A DNA stretch of 64,000 nt from Pomphorhynchus laevis. Its lineage: Eukaryota; Acanthocephala; Palaeacanthocephala; Echinorhynchida; Pomphorhynchidae. This document shows positions 11,350 through 23,200 of the stretch, piece after piece; position 1 is the first letter of the stretch, and the number at the start of each line of letters is the position of its first letter. The position numbers and the translations under genes are program-made. The stretch is taken from contig WNNJ02001887.1 of NCBI GenBank assembly GCA_012934845.2, positions 1 through 64,000 on the forward strand. Reading direction: 5' to 3'. The notes under the pieces were generated by a model that ran no database searches, was not told the origin of the DNA, and worked only from the letters and a program-made list of their open reading frames with translations.

Positions 11350-11696
11350 AGGGAGAGAACATGTAACAAGGTGTATTGTAACAAGATGTATTAGAACAAA
11401 TATCAGAGGTAGTCAAAAAGTATCAGATGATCTGGTTCTTGTGTTTTGATTTTGTGTAGCAAGCAAAATTTAAAAAATGAATTTGAGTTTTGTTGACGCT
11501 AATTCAAAACATCTAGATATTCCAGATATTACATCTAGATGATATTTACATATAGCATATGGACGCAATCTTACATCTAGTAAGAGCCTACTTATTTTAT
11601 ACTACACATAAATTAAAAAAATTAAGATAAATAATTATAAATAATAAATAATATGATTTTATACAATTTATATTTATATAATAATAGAATTTATTA
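11350..11696. other. AT-rich spacer
   Basis: No coding signal. Short repeated words (ACATCTAG, GATATT) occur near 11510-11580. Confidence 0.35.
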
Positions 11697-11820
11697 TTAA
11701 ATTTAAAATAAAAATCAATTTTTATGACTTGAGTAATAAATAATATACGATGGATATAGAGGAATATATAAGGTATAGAGGTCATCAGGAGGAACTGCTA
11801 TGACCCATATTTCTCGACCC
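11697..11820 (-). repeat. dispersed repeat with terminal motif
   Basis: It holds the CAATTTTTATGACTTGAGTAATAAATAATA block followed by a shortened terminal motif. On the minus strand this reads GGGTCGAGAAATATGGGTCATAGCAG and CTGATGACC. The GCCGAAAC part is deleted in this copy. Same order and strand as the copy at 50660-50800. Confidence 0.55.
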
Positions 11821-12289
11821 AAAAAATGAATATTTTTAATAAATACTGATATATGATAATAACAACAAAATTATTCATTTCAACAATGACCTTAGTTTAT
11901 ACGGAAACATCGTTTAAGTGCAAATGTTTGCGAGTCCTTTTAGCTTTTATTTTGTTTTCTTCGCGTTTATTTATACAAAATAGATATGATGATCGAAACT
12001 GCATTGATTGATCGAAAAAAAGGACCGAAACTTGAAACGTATATTTTTGATCAGTAGCTGATGAGGTCTACCAATACTGAAATATAGCGTACTGCTGTTG
12101 GTGTATGTATAATATTAAAGTAGATTGTGGAATAAAATAGTCATCAAAATTTCAACAGTAACAATGACCCCCTGATATATAAACGTATAATGTAATATTT
12201 AAAATTGGTAAAATTAAAGTTTTGAATTGTAATCGCTCTAAGATAACAAAGTTATTAGATTATCAAATACAGTTCAAAATAAAAATAAC
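11821..12289. other. spacer between repeat and ORF
   Basis: Apart from the SINE tail at 12022-12120 I see no gene. The strings AATTTCAACAGTAACAATGACC and ATTTCAACAATGACC near 12150 and 11880 are a short repeat. Confidence 0.3.
12022..12120 (+). repeat. SINE tail copy with hammerhead-like boxes
   Basis: Reads GGACCGAAAC, a 26-nt middle, CTGATGA, GGTCT and then TAGCGTACTGCTG. The same order is found in the SINE pair at 39.8-40.6 kb (GGGTCGAAAC ... CTGATGAGACCC ... TAGCGTCCTGCTG). The closing stem GACC/GGTC differs from GGGTC/GACCC at two positions on both sides. No tRNA-like head is recognisable here. Confidence 0.5.
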
Positions 12290-12700
12290 TTACGGATTTC
12301 TATTTAAGTGGGAGTAAGCAAGATTTGAAAGGCTCTTACTTATTTTTTCAACTAATTTACCCACGAATTTGTGTAGTTTTAAATTAAATGTATTATCTTT
12401 CTCGTCACATTTACGTTTTGCAAGTTTTCTGGTTTGTCTGTTGCTAATAATATCAGTTGATTTCTTGTAATCATTAAATAAAGTATCTGCTTTATCTCGA
12501 GAATCAAAGTGCTTAGCACTATCGCCAAAAGAGGATTCACCGTAGGCCATAATTTTACCACAACTTCCATACAATATCTGTCTTGTTTGAAAATGATCAG
12601 TACCCGCTGTGTGGATTAAAGCATTGCGAAATCGCGATTCAAGTTCATCTATGCTATGAATCTTCTCAGATGATGTATTTGATAAAATGTTTGAATTCAT
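12290..12700 (-). CDS. hypothetical protein, 136 residues
   Basis: An intronless open frame on the minus strand starting MNSNILSNTSSEK. It is hydrophilic and lysine-rich in its second half (SNRQTRKLAKRKCDEKD, then an amphipathic stretch LHKFVGKLVEKISKSL), with no signal peptide, membrane segment or motif that I recognise. Its composition is that of a normal soluble or nuclear protein and unlike the A/T noise on either side. It lies about 1.1 kb beyond the 3' end of the phafin gene on the same strand. Unlike the RT pseudogenes it shows no internal stops. It could be a small host gene, a terminal exon, or an accessory ORF of an unrecognised transposon. Confidence 0.45.
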   Translation of the reverse strand: MNSNILSNTSSEKIHSIDELESRFRNALIHTAGTDHFQTRQILYGSCGKIMAYGESSFGDSAKHFDSRDKADTLFNDYKKSTDIISNRQTRKLAKRKCDEKDNTFNLKLHKFVGKLVEKISKSLSNLAYSHLNRNP

Positions 12701-13861
12701 CTATCAGAAATTAAAAGTAAACTATTGATATAAACGATTTGTAATTCATGAAGTCCCGCACTGAAGAATTATAACTATGGAAACCAAATCATCATCGCAT
12801 TTACATCAATAGAACAGCGAAATATCCAAATGACCAAGGAATTATGTATTTGCTTTGATTATTTTAATCTTTACAAAAAATAATTATTTAAATTTATTTT
12901 TAATGGAAATAAACATATGTATATTAGATGATAATACAATTTAGTAATATATTACAGTACGTGTTGTATTTTATGCTATGTAATATATTAATATATTAAT
13001 GCATATTGTTATAAATACTACAATGTATATACCCATGAAAATATCGACTTATAATATTTACCATAAAAATCTCTATCTTAAATTTTTTATTAAAAAATTT
13101 AAAAATGCACAATCTTTTGTATATATAATAAGTTGATAGTCTTATGAGTATATATAATATATATATGATATATATTATATGATATTTATTCCAATACTTA
13201 TATTTATCCATCAGACTATCGACTTATCTATTGCTTATTTATTTCTGATCTTGTATTTAGCTGTATTAAGATTGTGCAACGTAGTTTATTACTGGAATAA
13301 CTTTGTACTCTAAAATTCATAAATTTGTAGACTGAGCTCATATACCAGGCAGTCAACATCTTGAATATTTCGAGGCTCTTATATGTCCGAGATTCAGCCC
13401 TCTACATAATTATTGTATATATGTGAAATGTTCATTAATAAAGATTGTTTGTAAAGGAGATAACTATGATTATCTATTTACCATAAATCATTCACTAAAT
13501 GCAACATAAATTGCTAAATTAGAAGACGTCCTTTATTGCAGTACAGTAAAAATTGCCAAAATAAATAGTTTTTCTTAATTTGGAAAGCAATTCTGTTAAA
13601 TCTTTGTCATGGATGTAATGATATTGTTTTAACATTTAATCTGTATGGTTATCTTCGTTCTTCACATTTTGGACAATATGCTTGTCATCATGAGATCCAA
13701 TGACGGGATCATCTACAGATCCGTAGAATGTGGACTAGAAAAGCATTTAATTACAATCAGATATACTCGATAATTACAACTTACAACTACCACAGAACGC
13801 TTTGTTTCGAGATTATTATTGATAGCGTCTGAATCGCTAGAGTATTCTAAATTCGAATAGT
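12701..13861. other. 3' flank of the phafin gene
   Basis: AT-rich, including strongly palindromic TA-rich sequence at 12940-13180. The segment next to the stop codon (about 13500-13861) is the likely 3' UTR. No further exon was seen. Confidence 0.4.
13532..13537 (-). promoter_or_regulatory. candidate poly(A) signal of the phafin gene
   Basis: AATAAA on the minus strand, about 325 bp past the stop codon of the phafin gene. It is the first canonical hexamer I see in that direction. In AT-rich DNA such hexamers occur by chance, so this is only a candidate. Confidence 0.35.
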
Positions 13862-14268
13862 TTAAGAACTAATTGACTTCAAAACTAATCCACCTTTATT
13901 TGATTGAATATTATCACTTTCGTCATTATATTCTGAATCTTCTTCATTACTATGTCTGTATTCGGTTTGTTTCAATTTAACTAAGCAAACATCACACACG
14001 CGTTGCGGTTCGCTGGACATTTTTGTAAGAAGAAAGCGTCCTTTTGAACAATTGGCACATACTACTCGACCACAACTTCTGCAATGATGCTAAAATACGT
14101 AACTAATTGAAAAATAATAGTTCATCAGATGTATACCTACGCGTCTGATAACAACTGTAAATTTCTTATTGCAACACATGCATCCAGTTGCGCTATTATC
14201 CCTGATCCATACGGGTGCTCTAACATTTGGGTCGACCTCTTCAGAACCAAGTTGAGGCAAAAAACCAC
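13862..14268 (-). CDS. phafin gene: FYVE-finger exons 6 and 7
   Basis: Exon 6 (14141-14268) encodes the end of the linker and the first FYVE half (WIRDNSATGCMCC). A 51-bp intron splits the signature exactly between RR and HHCR. Exon 7 (13862-14089) encodes HHCRSCGRVVCANC, RVCDVC and the acidic tail, and ends with TAA. The histidines and arginines that bind phosphatidylinositol 3-phosphate are intact. Confidence 0.93.
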
Positions 14269-17200
14269 CTACGTAGAAATTATTAGATTTTAATATTATA
14301 ATAATATAATAATATTATATTATGCAATATTAAATAGTCTAATAATATTGTATAGTAAATAATAAATAATATCATTAAAAGAATCTGTTATCCCTTTTAT
14401 AGCTTTCGGCTATGAGTTAACTGACAACTAACTATAAAACCAGTAAATATACCTTCAAGAAATGTGTGTTTAAATATACTCGACACCAATAGTGATAGTC
14501 GTACAAGGTGGCTATACAATATATAATTAATAATATAATATTAAATTAATATTAATATAAAATTAAAATATTGTATTATAATGATATATCAAATATTATC
14601 TGATAAAAAAGTTACTTGGTTCTAATAACACTATACAAGTAATAACTGATGTCACTATAATGTGAAAATAAAGTATCTTACATTTAAGATAATTTTTTAT
14701 CGGCCAGTAATTTGAAAACCAAAAAAGCTTCGATTAGCACAACCACTAATGCTTCTTTGTACCACTAAATACCTTATTTGTTACGAAACTAGAAACAAAT
14801 TGTAAATATATGCATCTCTATGCATCATAAGACAATAATCTGAGAAGTTTTATTAACCCACTTCCGTTTTTCAACGTTAGGAAAAGATAAATTAAATAAT
14901 TACAAGTAAGACGAGAACAAATCAAGAGGACAATAAAAGTTTGATCGGTCGTGGAAATTCAAATTTTGCCACAAATTTTGTCATGGCAACTGTGAATGCA
15001 AGCTCTGAATAGAACACAACGTCCACGCGCATTCGGCTGCATCCAATCTGACCGCAAATGTAACGGTGATCGGCGAGACGCGATAATCGAGCATCCTATT
15101 AGAATCAATGAACTATAAAGGCACGAGTGCGTGGAAGCTATCGGGATCTATGAGCTATACAGGCACGAGTAAGTGTAAGCTGACAACGAGCCTGATAGTC
15201 GACCGGCAGAATATGTTCATTAAGCGGGGCAGCTATTACTGTTGAATGGTGCAGGAAGCTCCTCAAATTTCTTTCAAAACAACAATTTTCCCTTATCTAA
15301 GTGGCTGAAATTTTTCCCCGATAAATCCTCGCAAATGACGTCAATACCATAGGTGAGGATGGTCTTTAACATGATGTGAAAATATCGACTAACCCCCGAC
15401 AAAGACAGTACTCATACTCTTCTAAAATAAAAGATAATGCCGTAACCAATTTACACGGTTTGTCCTCAAAATGCTTACGGAAGGACTCCTAAATATGTGT
15501 AGTCGTTAGAGAAATCAACTAAGAAATTCGTATAATATAAGACATACCGACCGCTGAGTTTCCCACCGCGTCTGTATTAAACAATTTTTGTTTTCTTTAA
15601 GTTCACCTTTAAGGAATTAAGGAAACAATTCGAAACTAAAGAGTTGTCTGTAAGTTGTAGATCAGAGATAGAATGAAAAGAAGATCGTCGGCAAAAAGAA
15701 ATGAGTATCATTTACACGTAAATATATGACAGATCACATGTGTACAAAGAAAATAATAAAGGACTGAGAGGATCGCCTTTGAGAACTCCAATTTCTTGCT
15801 TAAAGTAGTCAGTGCATGTGATTACATCAAAAGACAATAATTAATTGATGAGACAATAGTTGTGTTTAAAATAGACAATCTTAACGATTATACCTTTAAT
15901 TTTAAAATTAATTGTAATTTTAGTGATATGAACCAAAAAGAACAAAAAATGCAAAGTTTTTAAACTGTTCAGCAAAATGTTCGTGTGATTTTATTACTAA
16001 AGCAACATTCCACTGTAATTTTTGTTCCCTGAAGATGAAAAGAAGGGAAAATGTCTTTTTTCTTTTGAGTAAATCAAAGTAATAATTGTTCATATGCGAT
16101 TTAAGACAGAATTGCCACGTCTTAGCGCCATATTCAAAGAAGCATAAAAACTTTAAAATCTACTAGAAAATGTCTAAAGACTCATTTGACGACACAAACG
16201 TCAGTGATCAGACATCATCCTGTGATGATGAATTATGTCTATGTTGTAGCGATTCCATTTGTAGCTTAATAAGTGAGCAAACATTATGCGCTGAACCCAT
16301 TACAGTTAACTACCTTTCAAAAATGGATAAGTGGTATAATAAGACAGTGAGCTTGGATGAAGTTAGTGTGGCATGTCTTCTGACGAATGTAAACAATGTG
16401 AATTTATATGATGGGAGAAAACATTTAGAAGTATCAACTTGTAATCTGTTAAATGGATCGCCATTAACTGATGATGAACAGTCGATCGACGATACTTTTG
16501 AAAGTGACTGGACAGAAATATCCTCGGTATCATCTATGAGTGAAAATACCGAAAGTACAGATTGGTCTGAGGTAAGCCAAGAAGACAAGTGTTCTCAAAC
16601 ATCTGACGACGAAGACGAAAATATATTATGTCAAGGGATGGAACGCAGCTTATATGGTCAAGAAATCGAAAGGTGCTTACAGTATTTAAAACGGAAACTC
16701 TAGTGTTCTATGGTTTTGGAAAATGTATTTTTGAATGGGACAAATTGTTAATAATTACTTCTAACATTGTTTTGGTTAAAACCTTATTAATACATTCTGT
16801 TTTTACGCTTTTATTCGAATATAAATTATCATAATTAAATAAAAATAATGATTATTAATTATTTAAATAATTATAATTATTTAATAATAAAAAACCAGCG
16901 TTTAAAATTTTTAAAATTGTTAAAGATAAATTTATTTTTATTCAAGATAATAAAGTAATGATGCTAATTTTTTGTGTATACGTTGATTTGTTGTAACGTA
17001 TCGTGAACGCAGCCGTCCGAATTCTCCCTTTTGTCTTCGTCGTTTTGTTCATACATCCCACAATCTTGCTTCTCTCGATTTGCCTACAATTTATTCTCGT
17101 GTTCAAATTCGTCTTCTTTTCATTGCTTCCCGTCTTGTAACTTTTCATACTCCTTCATTTATCAACCTTCCTTTTCTCGACAATTCTCGTCTTGATTACT

Positions 17201-20200
17201 GTTCTTTGCGTTCCCGTAATTCCTTTCTTTTACATGTCCTTAACTACTCTACCTCTTCTGGCTTCCGCTCCTTCCTTGTGGCTGCTCCTCTTTGGTGGAA
17301 TCATCTGCCCGTTTATATACGCCAATCAACTACAATGCCATGTTTCAAACGCTAAATCCGATCACATTTAAACAATTTAAGAAATTTATCAGTATGACTT
17401 TTGCCGTTTTTTGTCGGTGGACATGTAAGCGTGCAGTTGACACACATTTGCCACTTTAAATAAATTATTATTGTTAAAAATTATAAATAATAAATAATTG
17501 TTATTAATGCTTTATTGGTAATGAACTTACAAATAAATTATTCATTTTATCGGTGGTTCAATTATATTAATCATTTGTTCTACATTATTTCACAACTTAT
17601 GTTAAATTTACTTTTACTTTTAGTTATATTCAAATCCACATTTTACCGTTACAATACATAATACATTTCTCCAAATGGGTAATCCAGTCCTGCTTTTCCC
17701 GTTGAGAAATTGCCATGAGAGTAAATGATTTTTTTGGACTAAATACGTTGAAAGCGTTTTGTACATCTAAACATAGTATAATAAAATCTATCAATTTAAC
17801 AAAATATTAACCTCCTGTATCAAGAATAGATTCAACATGTGCGTCACGAAGATCAAATATCTGCTGGCCATTGTACTAAAATAACTTTATTCTAATTTCG
17901 ATTTCAATAGTCTCTTTGGTACTTAAAAAGTAGCTTAGCATTTTAATATGAAACTAATTTAAGATATATAGAAATTCTTATCATTTTTATTCTGAATATG
18001 TTTTAATTATCGACAAGTCATCGCTTGAATATGCAAATTGCTTGTTGTTTCTATAAGCAACTTACGGTGCCAGTAGATATATTTGATTTTTCATTTAGGT
18101 AAAATTAAAATGTTCAGGAGAATGTGAATCGACGATTTTCGAGATTTTGACACGGGGTTTTGTTGTAGCATATAAAAAATGACACGCCATCGGCTAAATG
18201 CCGTGATCCGCTAAGTAAATCAGATCAGTAGTTATAAAAATTTACTGATTAAAGTAAATCAAAGTTTTATTGATTCATTTATTTTAATAACGAAGCTAAT
18301 TGGAAACGTTTTGAGCAATTGTAAAGATTCAGATTTATGATCCATTACAAATAAATAGCAAATATATCAATATCGCTCTATGCAATCTACCGATATCTAG
18401 TAAGATCATTCACGAATCAGAAAAGCATCTTTGTTGAGTTGGATCTGATAGTTTTTTCAATCGAAAATTTAGCTTGCGGGACAAAGTATCTGTACAAACA
18501 CTTTTGTTGAGTGGGGAAAGGAGGAAGTGCATTATATGTTCACATAGAGCATTTGTATATGTTGGGTTTCAAGTATTAGCAATATACTATGAACCGAACC
18601 CATATACTCTTGATAAATGCAATACTATTGTCCATTTGTAGCTTATTGGGTGTTGGACTTGAAAACATTTGATTTCGCTATTCGAACACTTATCAGCCAT
18701 CGTATGTACATTTCATCTCGGCCAGTAATTTTCCCGTGAGCTTCAAACGCTGATTGAATCATTCGCCTTGTCACTCACTAACAAAGATTTACTATAAAAC
18801 TGTCAAGATTACAGCTTAGTACTCATTACTTATCAGCACATTGAAGATAATAGCTAATGGCTAATTGCTGTGTAATACTTGCATGTGGACTTCTAAGTTC
18901 TTATAATTTATTTTAACGGCAGCCATGCCCTCTTAGTGTCGGACATAGCACCGGTAAACCATGTATCATGCTGACATCAATAAGCAATGCTTTCCTTGTT
19001 TTCTCGGTGTGAACTATCTTCCACGATTCTAATTTTTTCAATTACGATCTTCTGCATGGTATGTGTATCTTTTCCGTAAGATTTTTCAATTATATGTGTA
19101 TATACCTAAAAGCGGTTTTAGTCTCCTAAATCGGGTTCGCAATGATGATATTTACCGACGATACGGTGTGATGCCTATCAGTGAGAAAATGCTAGAAGCC
19201 CGTCTCCGCTGGTTTGGCCACACTCTACGGGCACATGACGGTTCCATCGCAAAGGCAGGCTTGAAAATAGACTTTAAAGGCAAACGCCCCAAAGGACGAC
19301 CAAGACAGCGATGGTCTGACACGCTGCACAAGGATCTAAGAGATGCTGGACTACACCCTGATCTGGCTTCGGATCGTTGCAAATGGAGGATGCGTTCCAT
19401 GAGAGCCGACCCCGCCAACACACGGGAAAAAGGCTAAAGAAAAAGAAGAAGAAGATACCTGCAGTGAATTTTCATATTCTATTTTGCGAGCTCGTTCTAG
19501 ATTTGTGATTCCAAGTCCACCAAAACTCAGGGGTAATTCAATCATTCGTCTAGTTTCACTGTCAATATTTTCTATTCCGAGCGTGTACGGCAATACATTT
19601 TGATATAAGATTGCTGTTAAGGGTTTGAGCCAATCTAAATATATTCTACATGCTCTCAACAAGTGACTCCATTTACTTTGTTTGTATTTAATCAACAGTA
19701 AATACGTTTATTGGGAATCTTGTTTCTGATAATTTGTTTAAGTCATTCGCCAATGTATCTATCGTATTCTTTACTTGTGACTCAATAAATCGATCCGTTC
19801 CGATAAAACTACCCAAGAATGTAACACCATCGCTGCTAATTTCCACTAATGATTTTTTGAATATCTCTATTTGATCGCTCATCTGAGAATGCTGTGTCAA
19901 TAACATACACTTTGATAGATTTACATTCAAACCATATTTCGGACCGTTGATATGCACATCATGTAATACTTTTGCAAGTTCCTCTATTTACCGATAAACT
20001 ATTATTCGGACCGTCGAATAATAAATGAGTATAAATAATTATTGGAGCTGGATCAAAGAAAAGAAATTATTTTTGATATTTCGATAACTTTTGTTAGTAT
20101 CTTCAGAAAATTACCTTAAAGCGATGTTACTAATTCCAAAATTCAGAAAATTACAGTGTAGATGTGTAGTTTAAACAATATTTTAAGTTAATAATCTGGA

Positions 20201-23200
20201 ATTAGTAACATCGCTTTAAGGTAATTTTCTGAAGATGTTAACAGAAGTTAGCAAAATATCAAAAATAATTTATTTTTTTCTTCGATCCATCTCCAATAAT
20301 TATTTATCAATAATGAATCAGTATCAACTATTTAAAATAACTGTGTATTGTCGTAAATGTATGGGATATCTGATTTTGAAATCCAGAGGAGGTTTACTAT
20401 TTAGAGGATAAACACCACTGCATTTATCAAGCATATTTTGTATATTTTAAAGTAAAGCTCGATGATTTGGCTGCACAAGTTATTCCTGTATGATTAAATT
20501 GTCTGCTGAAGTCATTGAAATAACAAATAAACGTAAAATTATGGAATATCTGAAGAGGAATGAATAGCTAATTCAACGAAGTTGGACTATGAATATTCAA
20601 GGAAGGTTATTTTTTAATCTTTCATCTTTTTTTGCCTATATGAAGCAATTTTATGAGATTTGGCTCCCCACTGATGTTGTAAGTAACAACAGCAGTAGGG
20701 GGAAAGTGAATAAAGCAGTGTAACAAGTAAATAAAGATAAGCAACTTGATAAAACATTGTTGATTAAAGCTACTTACATTCCAGATCAATCCAGTTCCAG
20801 ATCGATCTAGTTCCAGATCAATCCAGTTCCAGATCAATCCAGCAAATTTAACAGTTTTAACACACAAGGACGTCGATGGGAGGACGTAAGAAGACAGCTA
20901 CGACCGACACCAACTGTGCTCAACTACAAGTACAGTGCTCGACACACGACTGCAGCGACTGGACTACAATCGCATGCGACAGCAGCAAGTCTAAAGAAGA
21001 CTTCCTATGCGGCTTTTGTGCCAACAAACTTATTCGCGATCTCTCCCATAAGAACATATTAACCTCCAACGTGTCAATTCAAACCTCTTTCAGTCGTTTC
21101 TGATATCCTTTGTCAACCCACTGATCCTGTCATCACATGCGCTTCTAATCTCATATATTCACTTCCCGACACCCCCGTATCTTCCATTCTGTCTCGTTTC
21201 TCAACAACCTACATCCCTCAATCAAAATAACCTCCACCAACCTCCACAATCCTACCACTCATAACCTTTCCTCACATCGCTCACCACCCTATATATTATC
21301 CAAATCCTCTTTATCTTCCACTGTTAAACCTACTCTCTTGATATCCTCAACTCCCAGCTCTCCTATCGTGATCTCACCAACTCACGTTACTCGTCCTCCT
21401 TTACGGAAACGCTTTCCTTCTCGCGATCGTTGCGTCATCGTCACTGATATCACTCCTTCCACCTATTTATATCCACAAGCACGTCTCGACCACGATGCTT
21501 CCGCATTTAGATCCATCCTCTCGTCTCTTGTTCCTGCGGATAAACCATCATTTTTCAACAACATCTCTCATGTCGCATTTATCAGCTTAAATAAATCTTC
21601 TCAATCTAATCCTTCCCATCCCCCTCCTACAAATAGTTTCCAAGAATTGCTCTCATGCGTCTTCTGTCCTCATCCTACGATTCAAACTTATGTCCTCTTC
21701 AGCCACTCGCATTTTCCCCGATCGCACCCCCTCCGAAATCGCTCAACTCTCATCTGATCGCATCGAAAAACGTCGTCGTAAGGAAAACGGCGAAACATCT
21801 CTCTCCATCCGAAACATCGACGGAAATTTTCAAGTTGTCCACACCCGCCCAAAAATTCGATGGCGCTCTATCTCCACTATGTGTCTTCTCTACTAGCCAC
21901 TATCACCACCACACACGGTTTCTGCCTCGGCCTCCTCAACACTAGATCTATTCTCAATAAATCCGATATCATCCTCAACCTATTCACTAAGCAATCCATC
22001 GATCTCTTCTGCCTCACCGAATCCTGGCACTCAGATTCCGACGACCTTTCCATTCGCCGTCTGCTCTCTGCCGGTTGCTCCCTAGTCAAATCCGCCCGCC
22101 CCCTCAGCTCATGCATTTCTAAATTCTCTAATCATGCGGCATCGTCGCATTCGCGCGTCACCCCGCGTCTCTTCGCAAAATCAATTCCCCTTTCAGTCCT
22201 TGCTCTTTTGAACTGCTCACTTGTCGTTCTTCTAACCCGATCATTCTAGATCTCGCCATTGTATACCGTCCTGGTTCATCAGCTCCTACATCCTTATTTT
22301 TTACCGAACTCGCTGACCTTCTGTCTCACTGTTCTCTGTCCTCAATCCCTTCAATCGTTCTTGGCGACTTCAACATCCGCCTCGACCGCCCCGCTTCCAC
22401 CGAGTCCATCCAGTTCATCAACATTCTATCCAACTATAACTACAAACCCATCTCCACTGCCCCCACACATATCCTTGGTGGGGCACTCGACATCATTGCT
22501 GTCTCCAATCATTTTGCTGCTTACACCTCACTGTCCATTTTCGATCCTAGTCTATCCGATCACTTTCTAGTCACCCTTGATCTCACTCACAACCACACCC
22601 CTCCTCACACACCTACAGTCCTACGTCGCTCTTGGAGAAATCGTGACCTCTCCCTTCTCAGTTCTGCCTTACTCAAATCGTCTCTATCCTATCCAACAAT
22701 AACCTTATTCCTCTCTCACGATCTCACCTTTCTTTTCGACTCTGAACTCACATCCATTCTCGATCTTCTCTTGCCCTTTAAGCCTCACCCACACCGTCGC
22801 TTGCACCGTGCCCCATGGTTTTACATCCAATGCCTACACTCAAAGCATCGACTCCGTCATGCTTTTCGAGTATATCACCGCTCTCTCAGACGTGATTTCC
22901 GCTCGATCACTCCGTCTTTCCGTGATACCTATCTTGCTCATCGCCGGTCTCATCTCCACCTACTACGTACCAAATGCAACTCCTTCTGGCAGCATAAAAT
23001 CATTACTTCATTCAACTCTAAGACTCTCTGGCATACTTTTAACTCAATCTTTGCTCGCTCCTCTCCGTCGTGCAACATCAATCACCATGATTATTCGTCA
23101 TTTCTCCAGACCAAAGTATCCATGTTGCTCTCTCACACCCCGGTCTCCATCCTATCCCAATCTGCCCCGCCTAGCCTAATCCTCCTGGAACTCTTTCATC

